From: JBMFVE01 sp049966155
GTDB lineage: Bacteria; Bacteroidota; Ignavibacteria; Kryptoniales; JAKASW01
Assembly: GCA_049966155.1 (NCBI GenBank)
Contig: JBMFVE010000001.1
Location: forward strand, 722,706 to 786,705
Length of the DNA: 64,000 nt
Direction of reading: 5' to 3'
A program made the translations under genes and the position numbers. Position 1 is the first letter of the stretch, and every line of letters starts with the position of its first letter. Positions 18,594 to 28,000 of the stretch are shown here, in pieces. The notes below the pieces were generated by a model, which saw only the letters and a program-made list of their open reading frames with translations, was not told where the DNA came from and searched no databases.

Positions 18594-21500
18594 CTCATCT
18601 TTTTTGCTACAACGACCTGCTTCTTGTATGTGCCAAATATCGACCCATCAGGGCCAGCAACCTCAATATACATTACATAAATTCCAAATCGAACTAACCT
18701 GCCGGACTCATCTCGCCCATTCCAGACGACATTCCCGCTCGCCGGCAAAACCACATTATCGACCGGTACAGCAATACAACGTCCCATCATATCAAAGATA
18801 CGAACCCTCATCCTTACATAGGGAGCATTAAAGCTATAGCTAATAAATGTGAAATCGTTATATCCATCTCCGTCAGGTGAAAACGGATTTGGCTCAATCT
18901 TTAAATCGGAGCTTGTCCTTAATCGTTCAACAAATATGCTATTCTTTTTCCCGGGTGTGCCTCCCGATGGAGAAACACTGGACGACCAGCTGGACTTTTC
19001 ATTGGATGGGAGTAAAGGATTGATCTTTTCAAGAGATCTACCCCGCGTCAATGTAATATCTGAATTGTGCCATGATGGCATATAGTACACACTGTCTATT
19101 ATACCTCCGGAACTATCGAGAATGACAATTGAACCACCCTCATCACGCAGAGATAACGACCTATCAAGGTTTGCAATTGAGCTATCAGCTATCTCTTCAC
19201 ACAAAGCTGTATCGGAAGTTATTACAAAATATCCGCCTGGCATTATTTCTTTTCGGGTCTTCGTTATTAAAGAGTTTTGCCTCCCATTGACTCTATAACT
19301 CCATCCAGTTAGATCAATTGGAGCAGATGAATTTCCATACAGTTCAAAATACTCACCTCTACCGCTGTACATTATCTCGTTTATAACAACGGTTTGAGGC
19401 GCGTACCTAACGAATAGTAGAGACGAGAGTGTATCGTTCCTTGCACGCATGTCAAGCGGGTTCTTGATCGTTAACATACATCTATAAACTCCAGATACTG
19501 GTAGCAAAATTTGATGCGATAGCTGAACACTGTCACCCGGATTTAATATAATTTCTGAGCTACCTGACGACTCAGAAATTACCTCAGTCTCCCCTACTTT
19601 GAAAACTCTTAAAACAAAACTAAAAGATGCCATTTTGTTCCTGCCAACATTACCTATCGTTGCGACAACACTTGCTGCTATATTTGCATCCACAATTTTA
19701 GGCATTATCTGTAATGAGTTAATGGAGATATCGTATGGAAGAATAGCAACACTGTTAACTGACCCGGGTGTAGCACCGGTAGAGTCGACACTCTCAGCCC
19801 AGTTTACACCGTTAGCACTGGATAGATAGTCTATTCTTTCCAGCGATTTTCCAGTGGCTCCCCCCATCACAGGCAAATAAGAGACTGAATCCAACAAGCT
19901 TCCGCCATTGTCATACAATAACACCACATCACCATCATTATGTAATGAGGGAACAGCTTGCAGAACGAGGTTTTTAACTGGACGATGAAATCTGGCGACC
20001 GTTGAGTCTTTACAAATAACAAGATAGTCACCGGGATCAAGAACTATTTTTGCGCCGATCGTTACACTTGCGCTTCTGGTTGAAATCCTGAATCCACTCA
20101 TATCAATTGGTATAGCGTCAGCATTATAAAGTTCAATCCATTCTTGTTCAGCGTTTTTAGGTGCATACATGAGTTCGTTAACCACAACACTCTGTTTTCG
20201 CACACCCGCTTTCAGAGTCAAAAAAGCCACATTATTGCTAACACGCTGATCTTCAGGGGAAACCACGAGCACTCCCAGGGTAGTTGGACCCTGTGAAGGC
20301 AACATTACGATAAAATTTACCCGTACTGAATCTGATGGTAATATCGATGGTACTTTTTGGGAGTCGATTTCTTCACCTCTGTCTATTGATAAATTTGAAT
20401 TCAAATCATAAAAAATCTTAACCATAGATTCAGATGCAACCTTATTGCCACGGTTCACTATGTAAAAGCTCACAAATGCTGAATCTCCAGCACGTATTAT
20501 CTGAGGCGCTACCGATATTGACCCAATTGAAAGATCGTAATCCGTTGGACTGATACTGTTAATTTTGTTCGGCGTGCTGCCCTCCACATCAGAACACGTT
20601 CCAAAGTTTTTTCTGTCAGACGAACTCCCGGTAGCATTAATTCTTTCAAGAGATCTACCACCTCTGTCTCCTCCCCAAGAGGGCTCATAGGCTACGCTGT
20701 CTATGGTCTTACCACTCTCATCTTTTATGACGACAGCATCTCCTGTGTTGTTAAGTTGTGGTAATGCTGTAACAAAAACTTTTCCCGTAACTTTCAAATG
20801 AGCGGAAAAAAACGAAGTATCATGAGCCACTATCACATATGAAGATGGAGAAGCAATGTAATCTGTTGAAGAAATTATCGCTTTTGCAGATGAATTGTCC
20901 CCAACGGTAAATCCTTTTAGGTTAATAAACCTATCTGTTGGATTAAACAATTCAATCCATTCAGACTCTCCTCTGGAAGGAGCATACATAATTTCATTGA
21001 TAACTATATCGCGTTCATTGTAACAATGAACAATGTCCGTGACAACTGAATTATTGGCAATATTCTCATCAGGAGGAAAGTTTACAATCGCTTTTGCCCG
21101 ACGGCTTACTGAGGAACACATTGTCGAAAACTTAATCGTTAATGAGTCGCCAGAAAGAAGTTCTGCTATCGAATGGAAAGTACCTGCCCTAATGAAGAAG
21201 TTTCCTGAATCACTGGTATCGGCAAAGAAGTCTACTGAGTATCCCGACGCCTCACGGGTACCTAAGTTTCTCAGTGTAAGGTTAAATTCAACTGTATCAC
21301 CGCCGAACACAACGGCCTTCAGTCTCACAGCTTGTATATCGTATTCACTTTGAGCTAAGCTATTTTTTTTGCCCGGTGTACTGCCGGAAGAGTCGACCGA
21401 AGTCGACCAATTTGACTGCATAAGCGAAGAAACATTAAACGAAATTCGTTCCAGGGACTTTCCATTGCCGCCACCCCATGCATGAGAATAAAACATCGAA

Positions 21501-21901
21501 TCCACAAGTTGACCTGAAGAATTTCGTATTGATACCGTGTCCCCAGTGTTGACCAGAAAATATTCTGGAAGCGAGGAAACGATCATAACCGGGGATGGAA
21601 TCTCGGAATGATAGGAATAAATAGCAGCTGATCTGGTTATCACAACGTATGACCACGCATGAAGATAAAAATCTGTTACAGAAAGAGTGTATAAGATTTT
21701 AGACTTGTTACCAATCATCCATCCTTTAAGATTCACGCTATCCGATGAGCAATTGTACAGTTCAATCCATTCGGGCTCTCCTCTGGAAGGAGCATACATC
21801 AGTTCACTAATTTTGACACCATCAGCATGGCTTTTACTGTACAATGCTGTCAGGATCGCAAATGAAACCAATATCCTACCAAAAATAAGCTTGGCTCCCA
21901 T
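18590..21901 (-). CDS. Secreted multi lamin-tail-domain protein with FlgD-like C-terminus
   Basis: A 1103-residue exported protein (signal peptide to about SHA, residue 26). Four lamin-tail domains are seen by their openings: ISELMYAPSRGEPEWIEL, INEIMYAPSRGESEWIEL, VNELMYAPKNAEQEWIEL and INEIMYSGRGEYFEL. Between them are CARDB-like beta domains (DLSIGSISVAPQIIRAGDSA). The C-terminal ~90 residues (EPNPFSPDGDGYNDF ... VWNGRDESGRLVRFGIY) are the FlgD/gliding type used by many type IX-secreted proteins. It is probably a cell-surface or secreted adhesive or structural protein. The function is not known. It is transcribed ahead of the helicase gene, with a 4-base overlap. Confidence 0.85.
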   Translation of the reverse strand: MGAKLIFGRILVSFAILTALYSKSHADGVKISELMYAPSRGEPEWIELYNCSSDSVNLKGWMIGNKSKILYTLSVTDFYLHAWSYVVITRSAAIYSYHSEIPSPVMIVSSLPEYFLVNTGDTVSIRNSSGQLVDSMFYSHAWGGGNGKSLERISFNVSSLMQSNWSTSVDSSGSTPGKKNSLAQSEYDIQAVRLKAVVFGGDTVEFNLTLRNLGTREASGYSVDFFADTSDSGNFFIRAGTFHSIAELLSGDSLTIKFSTMCSSVSRRAKAIVNFPPDENIANNSVVTDIVHCYNERDIVINEIMYAPSRGESEWIELFNPTDRFINLKGFTVGDNSSAKAIISSTDYIASPSSYVIVAHDTSFFSAHLKVTGKVFVTALPQLNNTGDAVVIKDESGKTIDSVAYEPSWGGDRGGRSLERINATGSSSDRKNFGTCSDVEGSTPNKINSISPTDYDLSIGSISVAPQIIRAGDSAFVSFYIVNRGNKVASESMVKIFYDLNSNLSIDRGEEIDSQKVPSILPSDSVRVNFIVMLPSQGPTTLGVLVVSPEDQRVSNNVAFLTLKAGVRKQSVVVNELMYAPKNAEQEWIELYNADAIPIDMSGFRISTRSASVTIGAKIVLDPGDYLVICKDSTVARFHRPVKNLVLQAVPSLHNDGDVVLLYDNGGSLLDSVSYLPVMGGATGKSLERIDYLSSANGVNWAESVDSTGATPGSVNSVAILPYDISINSLQIMPKIVDANIAASVVATIGNVGRNKMASFSFVLRVFKVGETEVISESSGSSEIILNPGDSVQLSHQILLPVSGVYRCMLTIKNPLDMRARNDTLSSLLFVRYAPQTVVINEIMYSGRGEYFELYGNSSAPIDLTGWSYRVNGRQNSLITKTRKEIMPGGYFVITSDTALCEEIADSSIANLDRSLSLRDEGGSIVILDSSGGIIDSVYYMPSWHNSDITLTRGRSLEKINPLLPSNEKSSWSSSVSPSGGTPGKKNSIFVERLRTSSDLKIEPNPFSPDGDGYNDFTFISYSFNAPYVRMRVRIFDMMGRCIAVPVDNVVLPASGNVVWNGRDESGRLVRFGIYVMYIEVAGPDGSIFGTYKKQVVVAKKMR
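20951..21799. repeat. Near-identical internal DNA repeats of the lamin-tail gene
   Basis: A 39-base segment at 20951-20989 recurs at 21761-21799 with 2 mismatches. Both copies encode the start of a lamin-tail domain (MYAPSRGE.EWIEL on the minus strand). Shorter shared pieces, such as TTCAAGAGATCTACC near 19026 and 20644, mark the ends of the domains. The high DNA identity indicates recent duplication or gene conversion between domains 1 and 2. Confidence 0.8.
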
Positions 21902-22016
21902 CGTGCACCTGTAGCAAATTTTTCGGTAATTTAAAAAATGACACCAAATCCATTAATGACAGAAAAAGATCAACATCCAACTTCAGATTTACAGAAAAAG
22001 CATCGATGCGTATTTA

Positions 22017-24287
22017 TTACGTTCTCAATGTGATATCCCGCCAAATGTTGATTCTGCCAATGAAATTACCTTGTACATCAACAAATGAGAACGAACTAAC
22101 TTCTACTATTTTACCATCAACTAATTCGACTTTTTCATCAAAAGAGGCATCACGTGTCTTAATGTCTTTTAAACTAATTCTTATAAAGCTTACAGGATCT
22201 TTCACCCTTTTTGAAGCATCTCTAATCACACTCTGATAGTTTTTTCCAATTAAATCAGCAGGGCTGGCAAAAGAGAAAATCCGGCAGTATTCAGAATTAG
22301 CATACTCAACCTGACCAAACTCGTTTTCATAAATGATTCCTTCCTTCAAACTTTGAAGGATCGTATCAAGCTTTATATGCTCCCTCTCTTGATCCGCAGC
22401 ATATCGTGCAAGACGGTCTTCCAATTCTTTTCTGTCTTCAATTGATACAAAAACAGTTTCTACGGCATCGGACCCACCATAGACAATCGGAACGGATGTT
22501 GCGAGGACGTATAGACGTGCACCGTCTTTTTTGATAAACCTTTCTTCAACCAGCGGTGCCGTAATTTTGTATTTATAGACGTTTTCCATATACCTATTAG
22601 TAATCTCAAGATCTTCTGGATGAATAAAAGATGAAACTGGATGTCCAACGATTTCTTCACCGCTGGTAAATCCAATTGCCTGCCCAGCAGCGTCATTGGC
22701 TTTGACTATCCTGCCCTCACGGTGTATAAGAATCCCAACCGGCGCATTCTTAAACAATGTTTCAAATAGTTCCTTTTGAGCTGTCAATTCACTCAGGTCA
22801 CGAATTATTCCAATAGCCGCAACTTTCCCTTCATACCTGATATGTGCAACGCTAATTTCAACCGGGATCCTTACGCCGGATTTTGTTAATGCAGTAAAAG
22901 CATATTGCTTTTCTACCTTCTCTCCTCTTTGAAATCGTTTTAATCGCTCTTCGAATAAGCCCTGACTTTCAGGTGCCACAAGGTCAAGAAAATTTTTTTG
23001 CTTCACTTCATCAAGAGTATACCCAAATAGTTCCCTGAACCTCTTATTTACATTAAGAATGCTGTTTCCAGATGATATATAAATCGCATCATTTGAGCCT
23101 TCAATTAACACTTCATACTGCTCACGAAGAGATGCTAATTGTTCTATATTTTTAAAATGCTGATGCTCCAGAGCATCCTTTCTGGCAGCAGAATAGTTAA
23201 CAGTTAGTATAATCACAAGAAGGACAATTACTCCTACCGATAAAAAGATGGATCCCTTCATATAAGAGGTAACACTCAATTCTACAGGATTTCTATCAGC
23301 ACTGACAACAACATGCCACATCCCTTCCTGAAGTTCAAGAAAAGGCGATGTAATTGGAGCCGATGTCCAGAGAAACTCATTGCCGTCAGAATCCGGAAGA
23401 GACGTTTTCATGACTGCAGTGCCTGTCAAGACCTCCCCGCTGAATATTTTCTCAATGTCCGTCTCCACATGGCAGCTACTACAACTCTTTCTTCCCTCTT
23501 TTTGAAGAACAGATAATCGCGCCATTTTCCAGCTCGGAATGTTAGACCATATGTGCACAAAGGGGAAAGCCGATTTGCTAAAAACACCGACGGAAATTTT
23601 TAATGTTGTATCACGGAAATCTCTTGCCTCTTCGATAGGGGTACCGACAACGGCAAACTGATCAATCAAAAACGCTACTGCACCATCAAGTCTGATCCTG
23701 TGAGTGCCAAGCTCTTCAGTAAATATCGGCGCACCCAAAAGAATAAAATCGGAACCTTCAAATCTTCCTGCATAAGGTTTCATGCGACGAAAAATGGCGG
23801 ACGGATCCTTCAAATCTTCATATGTTATTCCTCTACTCGACCAGGATTTTACGTATTTCCAGAATTCACTTCCCGAAAGCTCCTCTCCATCATTGACTTT
23901 ATTAGTTGAGTATAGGACTTTGCCTCCTGCTGAGAATAATAGGATTGAGTATATGTTTTGGTTTTTCACGAACTGAAAATAGTCTGAGATATCTGCTATA
24001 CGGGATGGGTATCTGCGATCTGCTGCCAGAACTCTGGAGAGAGACCTTACTCCATTGGCACGACTTTCGAGAAAGTCTTTCAGATGACTTGCAACTGTGT
24101 AAGCAGTCAGTTGATTGGTTCTGAAAACAGTGGTGTATAGCTTTGACTTGAGGCGACCTGTTGAAGTGATTGTTCCAACAACAGTTGCAATAATAACAAA
24201 TATTGTTGTTGTTAGAATTATCAGATAATGACGAGAACTGAGCCGAACGGCTGAAATTATCGAATTATTTCCCATTTGTCTCGCCAT
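22017..24287 (-). CDS. Membrane PAS receptor with periplasmic heme-binding motif, no output domain
   Basis: A 756-residue predicted sensor. One membrane helix near residues 18-42 and a second near 350-372 (GSIFLSVGVIVLLVIILTV) enclose a ~300-residue periplasmic domain that carries SCSSCHVETD, a CXXCH c-type heme motif, near residue 268. In the cytoplasm are three PAS domains (VLIEGSNDAIYISSGNSIL; LFKNAPVGILIHREGRIV; LQSLKEGIIYENEFGQVEYA) with PAC-type ends (IGIIRDLSEL, VSIEDRKELE, INIWRDITLRT). The protein stops right after the last PAC segment: there is no kinase, cyclase or other effector. It could signal to a separate partner, or be a truncated kinase. Confidence 0.8.
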   Translation of the reverse strand: MARQMGNNSIISAVRLSSRHYLIILTTTIFVIIATVVGTITSTGRLKSKLYTTVFRTNQLTAYTVASHLKDFLESRANGVRSLSRVLAADRRYPSRIADISDYFQFVKNQNIYSILLFSAGGKVLYSTNKVNDGEELSGSEFWKYVKSWSSRGITYEDLKDPSAIFRRMKPYAGRFEGSDFILLGAPIFTEELGTHRIRLDGAVAFLIDQFAVVGTPIEEARDFRDTTLKISVGVFSKSAFPFVHIWSNIPSWKMARLSVLQKEGRKSCSSCHVETDIEKIFSGEVLTGTAVMKTSLPDSDGNEFLWTSAPITSPFLELQEGMWHVVVSADRNPVELSVTSYMKGSIFLSVGVIVLLVIILTVNYSAARKDALEHQHFKNIEQLASLREQYEVLIEGSNDAIYISSGNSILNVNKRFRELFGYTLDEVKQKNFLDLVAPESQGLFEERLKRFQRGEKVEKQYAFTALTKSGVRIPVEISVAHIRYEGKVAAIGIIRDLSELTAQKELFETLFKNAPVGILIHREGRIVKANDAAGQAIGFTSGEEIVGHPVSSFIHPEDLEITNRYMENVYKYKITAPLVEERFIKKDGARLYVLATSVPIVYGGSDAVETVFVSIEDRKELEDRLARYAADQEREHIKLDTILQSLKEGIIYENEFGQVEYANSEYCRIFSFASPADLIGKNYQSVIRDASKRVKDPVSFIRISLKDIKTRDASFDEKVELVDGKIVEVSSFSFVDVQGNFIGRINIWRDITLRT

Positions 24288-24489
24288 TTATCTTCCCTTC
24301 CGTCAAGAAGGTTCCATTGAAAGCCCGACCGCCTTTCTTTTGAAATTGCCACTTTCAACTATGAAAGTCAATCTTTTTATGAGCGCAGAACTGACACATT
24401 AACGATGCAACAATTTGAATTGCAGAAATGGCTTGTTAGAAATAGAAACGATTTATAAATTTTATCGAGTTCTTTTCAAAAATTTGAGA

Positions 24490-24730
24490 CTTTGGTGATG
24501 CGCCAAGGACGCTTTTAAAAGGGAATCCCGTGAAAATCGGGAGCTGCCCCGCAACTGTGAACCCTATCTCGCTGACAGCGAGATAATCCTCTGAGAATTT
24601 TAGCCACTGCTACGCAACAGGCGTGGTGGGAAGGTTCCTCAGGGGAGGGGAAAGCCAGGAGACCTGCCAGAGTCTTTTGAATGAAAGACCTCCGAGGGAG
24701 AGGTTGAATTCGGTCCGCCAAAGTGGCGGA
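24490..24730 (+). ncRNA. Cobalamin (B12) riboswitch
   Basis: The leader of btuB has the conserved cobalamin riboswitch core: AAAAGGGAATCCCGTGAAAA at about 24517-24536, GGGAGCTGCCCCGCAACTGT at about 24539-24558, and the B12 box AGCCAGGAGACCTGCC at 24653-24668. A further perfect 7-bp hairpin (TCCGCCA/TGGCGGA) lies at 24714-24730. Genes downstream are a TonB receptor and B12-binding-type proteins, which agrees. Exact ends are approximate. Confidence 0.95.
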
Positions 24731-24747
24731 AGAGTTAAAAAATTAAG

Positions 24748-24806
24748 GCCCTGATCCCACTCCCCCGAAGGCATTCTTCGAGAGAGGTCAGGGCTATTTT
24801 ATTTTT
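24748..24806 (+). terminator. Rho-independent terminator, expression platform of the B12 riboswitch
   Basis: GCCCTGATCC (24748-24757) pairs with GGTCAGGGC (24786-24794), with a nested CGAAG/CTTCG hairpin at 24766-24780, and is followed by the T-rich run TATTTTATTTTT. It sits between the riboswitch aptamer and the btuB ribosome site (AGGAAG, about 24810), so B12 binding should favour premature termination. Confidence 0.85.
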
Positions 24807-24815
24807 ACAGGAAGT

Positions 24816-26693
24816 ATGATTGCATTACTCATTCTCAACATTGCACTATTGAAAACCGACTCTGTGAAAGTTTTCGTATCGCCAGAAGTGACGGTTACAG
24901 CTACAAGAACCGCAATTGCCCCGGAAAACACCATGAGCAAAGTTGTATCAATCGATGCAAAAGAGTTTAGCGCAATTGGTTTTGCAGACCTTCCATCAAT
25001 CCTTTCATCAATCGAAGGATTGTTCGTGAAATCATATGGACAGGGGCAATTATCAACAATAAGCAGCCTCGGTACAGGCGCTGAGGAGACATTGCTTATA
25101 TTCGACGGCATAAGACTCAACAGCGTACAAAATGGTATGGTCGACCTTTTTCTGGTACCGCTCTCACAGATATCGCGAATCGAAATTGCTCAAGGAGGGT
25201 CATCTTCACTTTACGGCTCAGATGCAATAGGCGGAGTAATAAACATGTATTCCCCAAATAGCAGAACATCCTATGCGAACGCGAAGTTAGGTGTCGGATC
25301 GTATGGCTACCAGGAGGGGGAACTGGGCTTCGGCAAGACCATCGGAGCTGCAGAAGTAAATATGTCCATCCATCAGGTCAGGTCGCGCAACGACTATAAG
25401 TTCGACTACACAGATGGCAAATTTACTTATCCAATGAGAAGAACCGGAGCTGATTTTGTCTCCAATGACCAGCTGTTCAAAATAGCATTTCCTAAAGAAA
25501 CAGGATTTACATCACTAACACTCAGTAATACCCTGGCAAATCGCGGCACTCCTGGTTCGGTTACAGGGCCATATTTCGTAGGTAGGGCAAGAGAATACGA
25601 CAGTGACTTACTTATCGCATTAAACCATGTACAAAAGATAGGTGAATTCATTCTATCTGCAACTGGAGGGGGAGTCTATGAATATTTAAAATATGTAGAT
25701 CCCTCATCTGACATTAACAGCTTTTATAAAGCCATCTCGCCACAGGTATCGCTTCAACTGGATCACCAGTCAGATTACCTATCATTTGTCACAGGAATGG
25801 ATGCCGAAGTCGATAGAGCAACAAGTTCAGAGATGATGGGAATAAGAGAGCGACGACACTTTGGCACGTATTTGAGCAGCATCTGGAAATTACATTATCC
25901 ACTGAAAACCGAAACACGTATTTCACCAAGTTTGAGGATTGACTATTACTCCGACTTTGGACCAACTTTAAACCCAAAGGTAGGGATCAATTTTAAACCA
26001 ATCACATTTCTCCCTGTCTACATTCGAGCAAGTGCAGGCACAAATTTCAGGGCTCCAACGTTTGATGACCTTTACTATGGAACTGTAGGTAATCCAAACC
26101 TTAAACCCGAAAGGTCAACCAATTACGACGCGGGCCTTGGCATAACCATTCGAAAACCTTTTTACTTACAGGTTGATGCCAACCTATATTCAATTCAAAT
26201 TAGAGATGGAATAGTCTGGCTTCCAGAAAACTCGACCATATGGAGGCCTCAAAACTATCAAAAAATAATATCTCAGGGAGTAGAGTTAAGCTTGAGAGCA
26301 AACTATCATGATCTCGGCGCAATTTCCATTAACTATACGTATGGAAATACCCGGGACAGGTCTGATCCAAATTCACCAACATACAATAAACAGCTTATCT
26401 ATCGACCGCTGGAACAGCTATCTATCACATCTGTTGTTTCACCAGGCCCTTTACTGTTGTCTGCATCCATTTGCTATGTCGGATACAGATATACGACTGC
26501 TGCAAATGATGCTTACCTCTCACCTTACACGAACGTCAATTTAACTCTTGGGGCAAATGTTAAAATGAGCTCTGCCGAAATATCCCCACAATTTTCAATA
26601 AGAAACCTACTCAACGAAAACTATCAGGTGATAGAGCTCCAACCAATGGCGTTGCGCACCTACTATTTTAACCTAAATGTAAACATTAAATGA
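24816..26693 (+). CDS. btuB: TonB-dependent outer-membrane receptor, predicted vitamin B12 transporter
   Basis: A 625-residue outer-membrane beta-barrel. A short hydrophobic leader is followed by a TonB-box-like PEVTVTATRT and the plug domain (LPSILSSIEGLFVKSYG, LIFDGIRLNSVQNGMVDL, IEIAQGGSSSLYGSDAIGGVINM). The barrel ends in an aromatic-terminated strand (ALRTYYFNLNVNIK). The receptor is about BtuB length. Its leader holds a cobalamin riboswitch, so the substrate is most likely cobalamin or a related corrinoid. A BtuG-like lipoprotein follows 13 bases later in the same operon. Confidence 0.92.
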   Translation: MIALLILNIALLKTDSVKVFVSPEVTVTATRTAIAPENTMSKVVSIDAKEFSAIGFADLPSILSSIEGLFVKSYGQGQLSTISSLGTGAEETLLIFDGIRLNSVQNGMVDLFLVPLSQISRIEIAQGGSSSLYGSDAIGGVINMYSPNSRTSYANAKLGVGSYGYQEGELGFGKTIGAAEVNMSIHQVRSRNDYKFDYTDGKFTYPMRRTGADFVSNDQLFKIAFPKETGFTSLTLSNTLANRGTPGSVTGPYFVGRAREYDSDLLIALNHVQKIGEFILSATGGGVYEYLKYVDPSSDINSFYKAISPQVSLQLDHQSDYLSFVTGMDAEVDRATSSEMMGIRERRHFGTYLSSIWKLHYPLKTETRISPSLRIDYYSDFGPTLNPKVGINFKPITFLPVYIRASAGTNFRAPTFDDLYYGTVGNPNLKPERSTNYDAGLGITIRKPFYLQVDANLYSIQIRDGIVWLPENSTIWRPQNYQKIISQGVELSLRANYHDLGAISINYTYGNTRDRSDPNSPTYNKQLIYRPLEQLSITSVVSPGPLLLSASICYVGYRYTTAANDAYLSPYTNVNLTLGANVKMSSAEISPQFSIRNLLNENYQVIELQPMALRTYYFNLNVNIK

Positions 26694-26706
26694 AAGGAGA
26701 ATCCAA

Positions 26707-27747
26707 TTGAAAAGGAAATCAATTACACTTTTCTTAGCAGTCCTGATTGCATCATGTGCAAAAACTCCAACAGGACCTTCAGGACAATCACCACTTCCAA
26801 GTGCCTCACTTGTATATGTTGTCAACGAAGGCAACTTTGGAAAAGGCAACTCTTCGTTAACTGCCTTTTATCCCGACTCAAATAAGACGATAGCGGACAT
26901 CTTTAAAACAGTAAACGGAAGAAACCTGGGAGACACAGGCAATGATATTGCAATTTACAATGGGAGAGCTTACATCGTTGTAAACAACTCCGATAAAATT
27001 GAAATCATCGACGCACACACCGCTCTCTCGATCAAAACAATTTATTACGCCAGTGGTACAAGCCCTTATAGAATTGCAATTGATCAAAATGATGGTAAAG
27101 GATTCGTCACGGATCTTTATAAGGGAAGGGTCTCTGTCATAAACCTGGCTACAAATTCTCTTTCTTCTGATTCCATAACTGTTGGTCAAAATCCATACGG
27201 CATAATATATACAAACGGTAAGGTATTCGTAGCAAACTCAGGGTTTGGTTCGGGAAATACGGTTTCGGTGATTGATGCTGCAACCGAGAAGACGATTAAG
27301 ACAATCAAAGTTGGTTATAATCCGACAAATCTGATTGATGATGGGAACGGACACGTCTGGGTGGTATGCACAGGTAACTGGAATCCAGACACACCAGGAT
27401 ATCTTTTTGTAATAGACAGAAGCTCACTAGCCGTGGCAGATTCACTGTACATTGGGGGCCATCCAGGTAAGATTGCAGCCGACCCACAGCGAAATTCGGC
27501 TTACTTGATTGGAGATAGCGCGGTTATTAAGTTAGATTTGAAAGCACGGCAAATAACCAGTGCGAATTTTGTAATTGGTTCGTTTTATGGAATCGCCGTT
27601 GACGAGGCCACCGGGAATATTTATTTTACAAACCCAAAGGACTATGTGACAAATGGTACCGTATCAATATACTCTCCCTCAGGAAGCAGCACCGGAATTT
27701 CGTTCACAGCAGGTATTATTCCGGACGCGATTGCATTTGAAAGGTAA
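26707..27747 (+). CDS. Surface beta-propeller lipoprotein, BtuG-like (YncE/DUF5074 type)
   Basis: A 346-residue lipoprotein: MKRKSITLFLAVLIASC ends in a lipobox (IASC). The rest is a beta-propeller of ~40-residue repeats (VYVVNEGNFGKGNSSLTAF, KIEIIDAHTALSIKTIYYASG, VSVINLATNSLSSDSITVGQNPYGI, VSVIDAATEKTIKTIKVGYNPT). In Bacteroides, BtuG proteins of this build sit on the BtuB barrel and bind B12 very tightly; gene order after btuB under a B12 riboswitch makes the same role likely here. The start is TTG at 26707 behind AAAGGAG. Specific B12 contacts cannot be checked by eye. Confidence 0.82.
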   Translation: MKRKSITLFLAVLIASCAKTPTGPSGQSPLPSASLVYVVNEGNFGKGNSSLTAFYPDSNKTIADIFKTVNGRNLGDTGNDIAIYNGRAYIVVNNSDKIEIIDAHTALSIKTIYYASGTSPYRIAIDQNDGKGFVTDLYKGRVSVINLATNSLSSDSITVGQNPYGIIYTNGKVFVANSGFGSGNTVSVIDAATEKTIKTIKVGYNPTNLIDDGNGHVWVVCTGNWNPDTPGYLFVIDRSSLAVADSLYIGGHPGKIAADPQRNSAYLIGDSAVIKLDLKARQITSANFVIGSFYGIAVDEATGNIYFTNPKDYVTNGTVSIYSPSGSSTGISFTAGIIPDAIAFER

Positions 27748-27750
27748 ACT

Positions 27751-27969
27751 ATGAACATCGCTTCGCTGCTGCCAGGTGCGACAGAAATAGTATATGCTTT
27801 GAGGCTCGAGGATCAGCTTGTTGGAGTATCACGTGAGTGTAACCATCCTCCCGCAGTCAAGATAATACTCAAGCTCACTAACAGTACAATAAATCCCCTA
27901 CTTGACAGCAGCAATATTGAGTCTTACGTCAGAAAGAGGAAAATTCTCCCTCTGGAATTTTATGAATAA
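27751..27969 (+). pseudogene. btuF: Truncated BtuF-like corrinoid-binding protein
   Basis: A 72-codon frame that begins exactly like the N-terminus of BtuF-family periplasmic B12-binding proteins (MNIASLLPGATEIVYALRLEDQLVGVSRECNHPP ... SSNIESYVRKRK, in parts), then stops. Intact family members are about 250-300 residues long, so roughly three quarters are missing. There is no signal peptide. The following gene starts 31 bases downstream with its own GGAGG site, so the remainder is not recoverable in another frame. It looks like the stump left by a deletion inside a former btuF(-CD) operon. Whether the stump is translated to any purpose is unknown. Confidence 0.75.
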
Positions 27970-28000
27970 TATGCCAATTAGCTAATCAAAAGGAGGAAAA

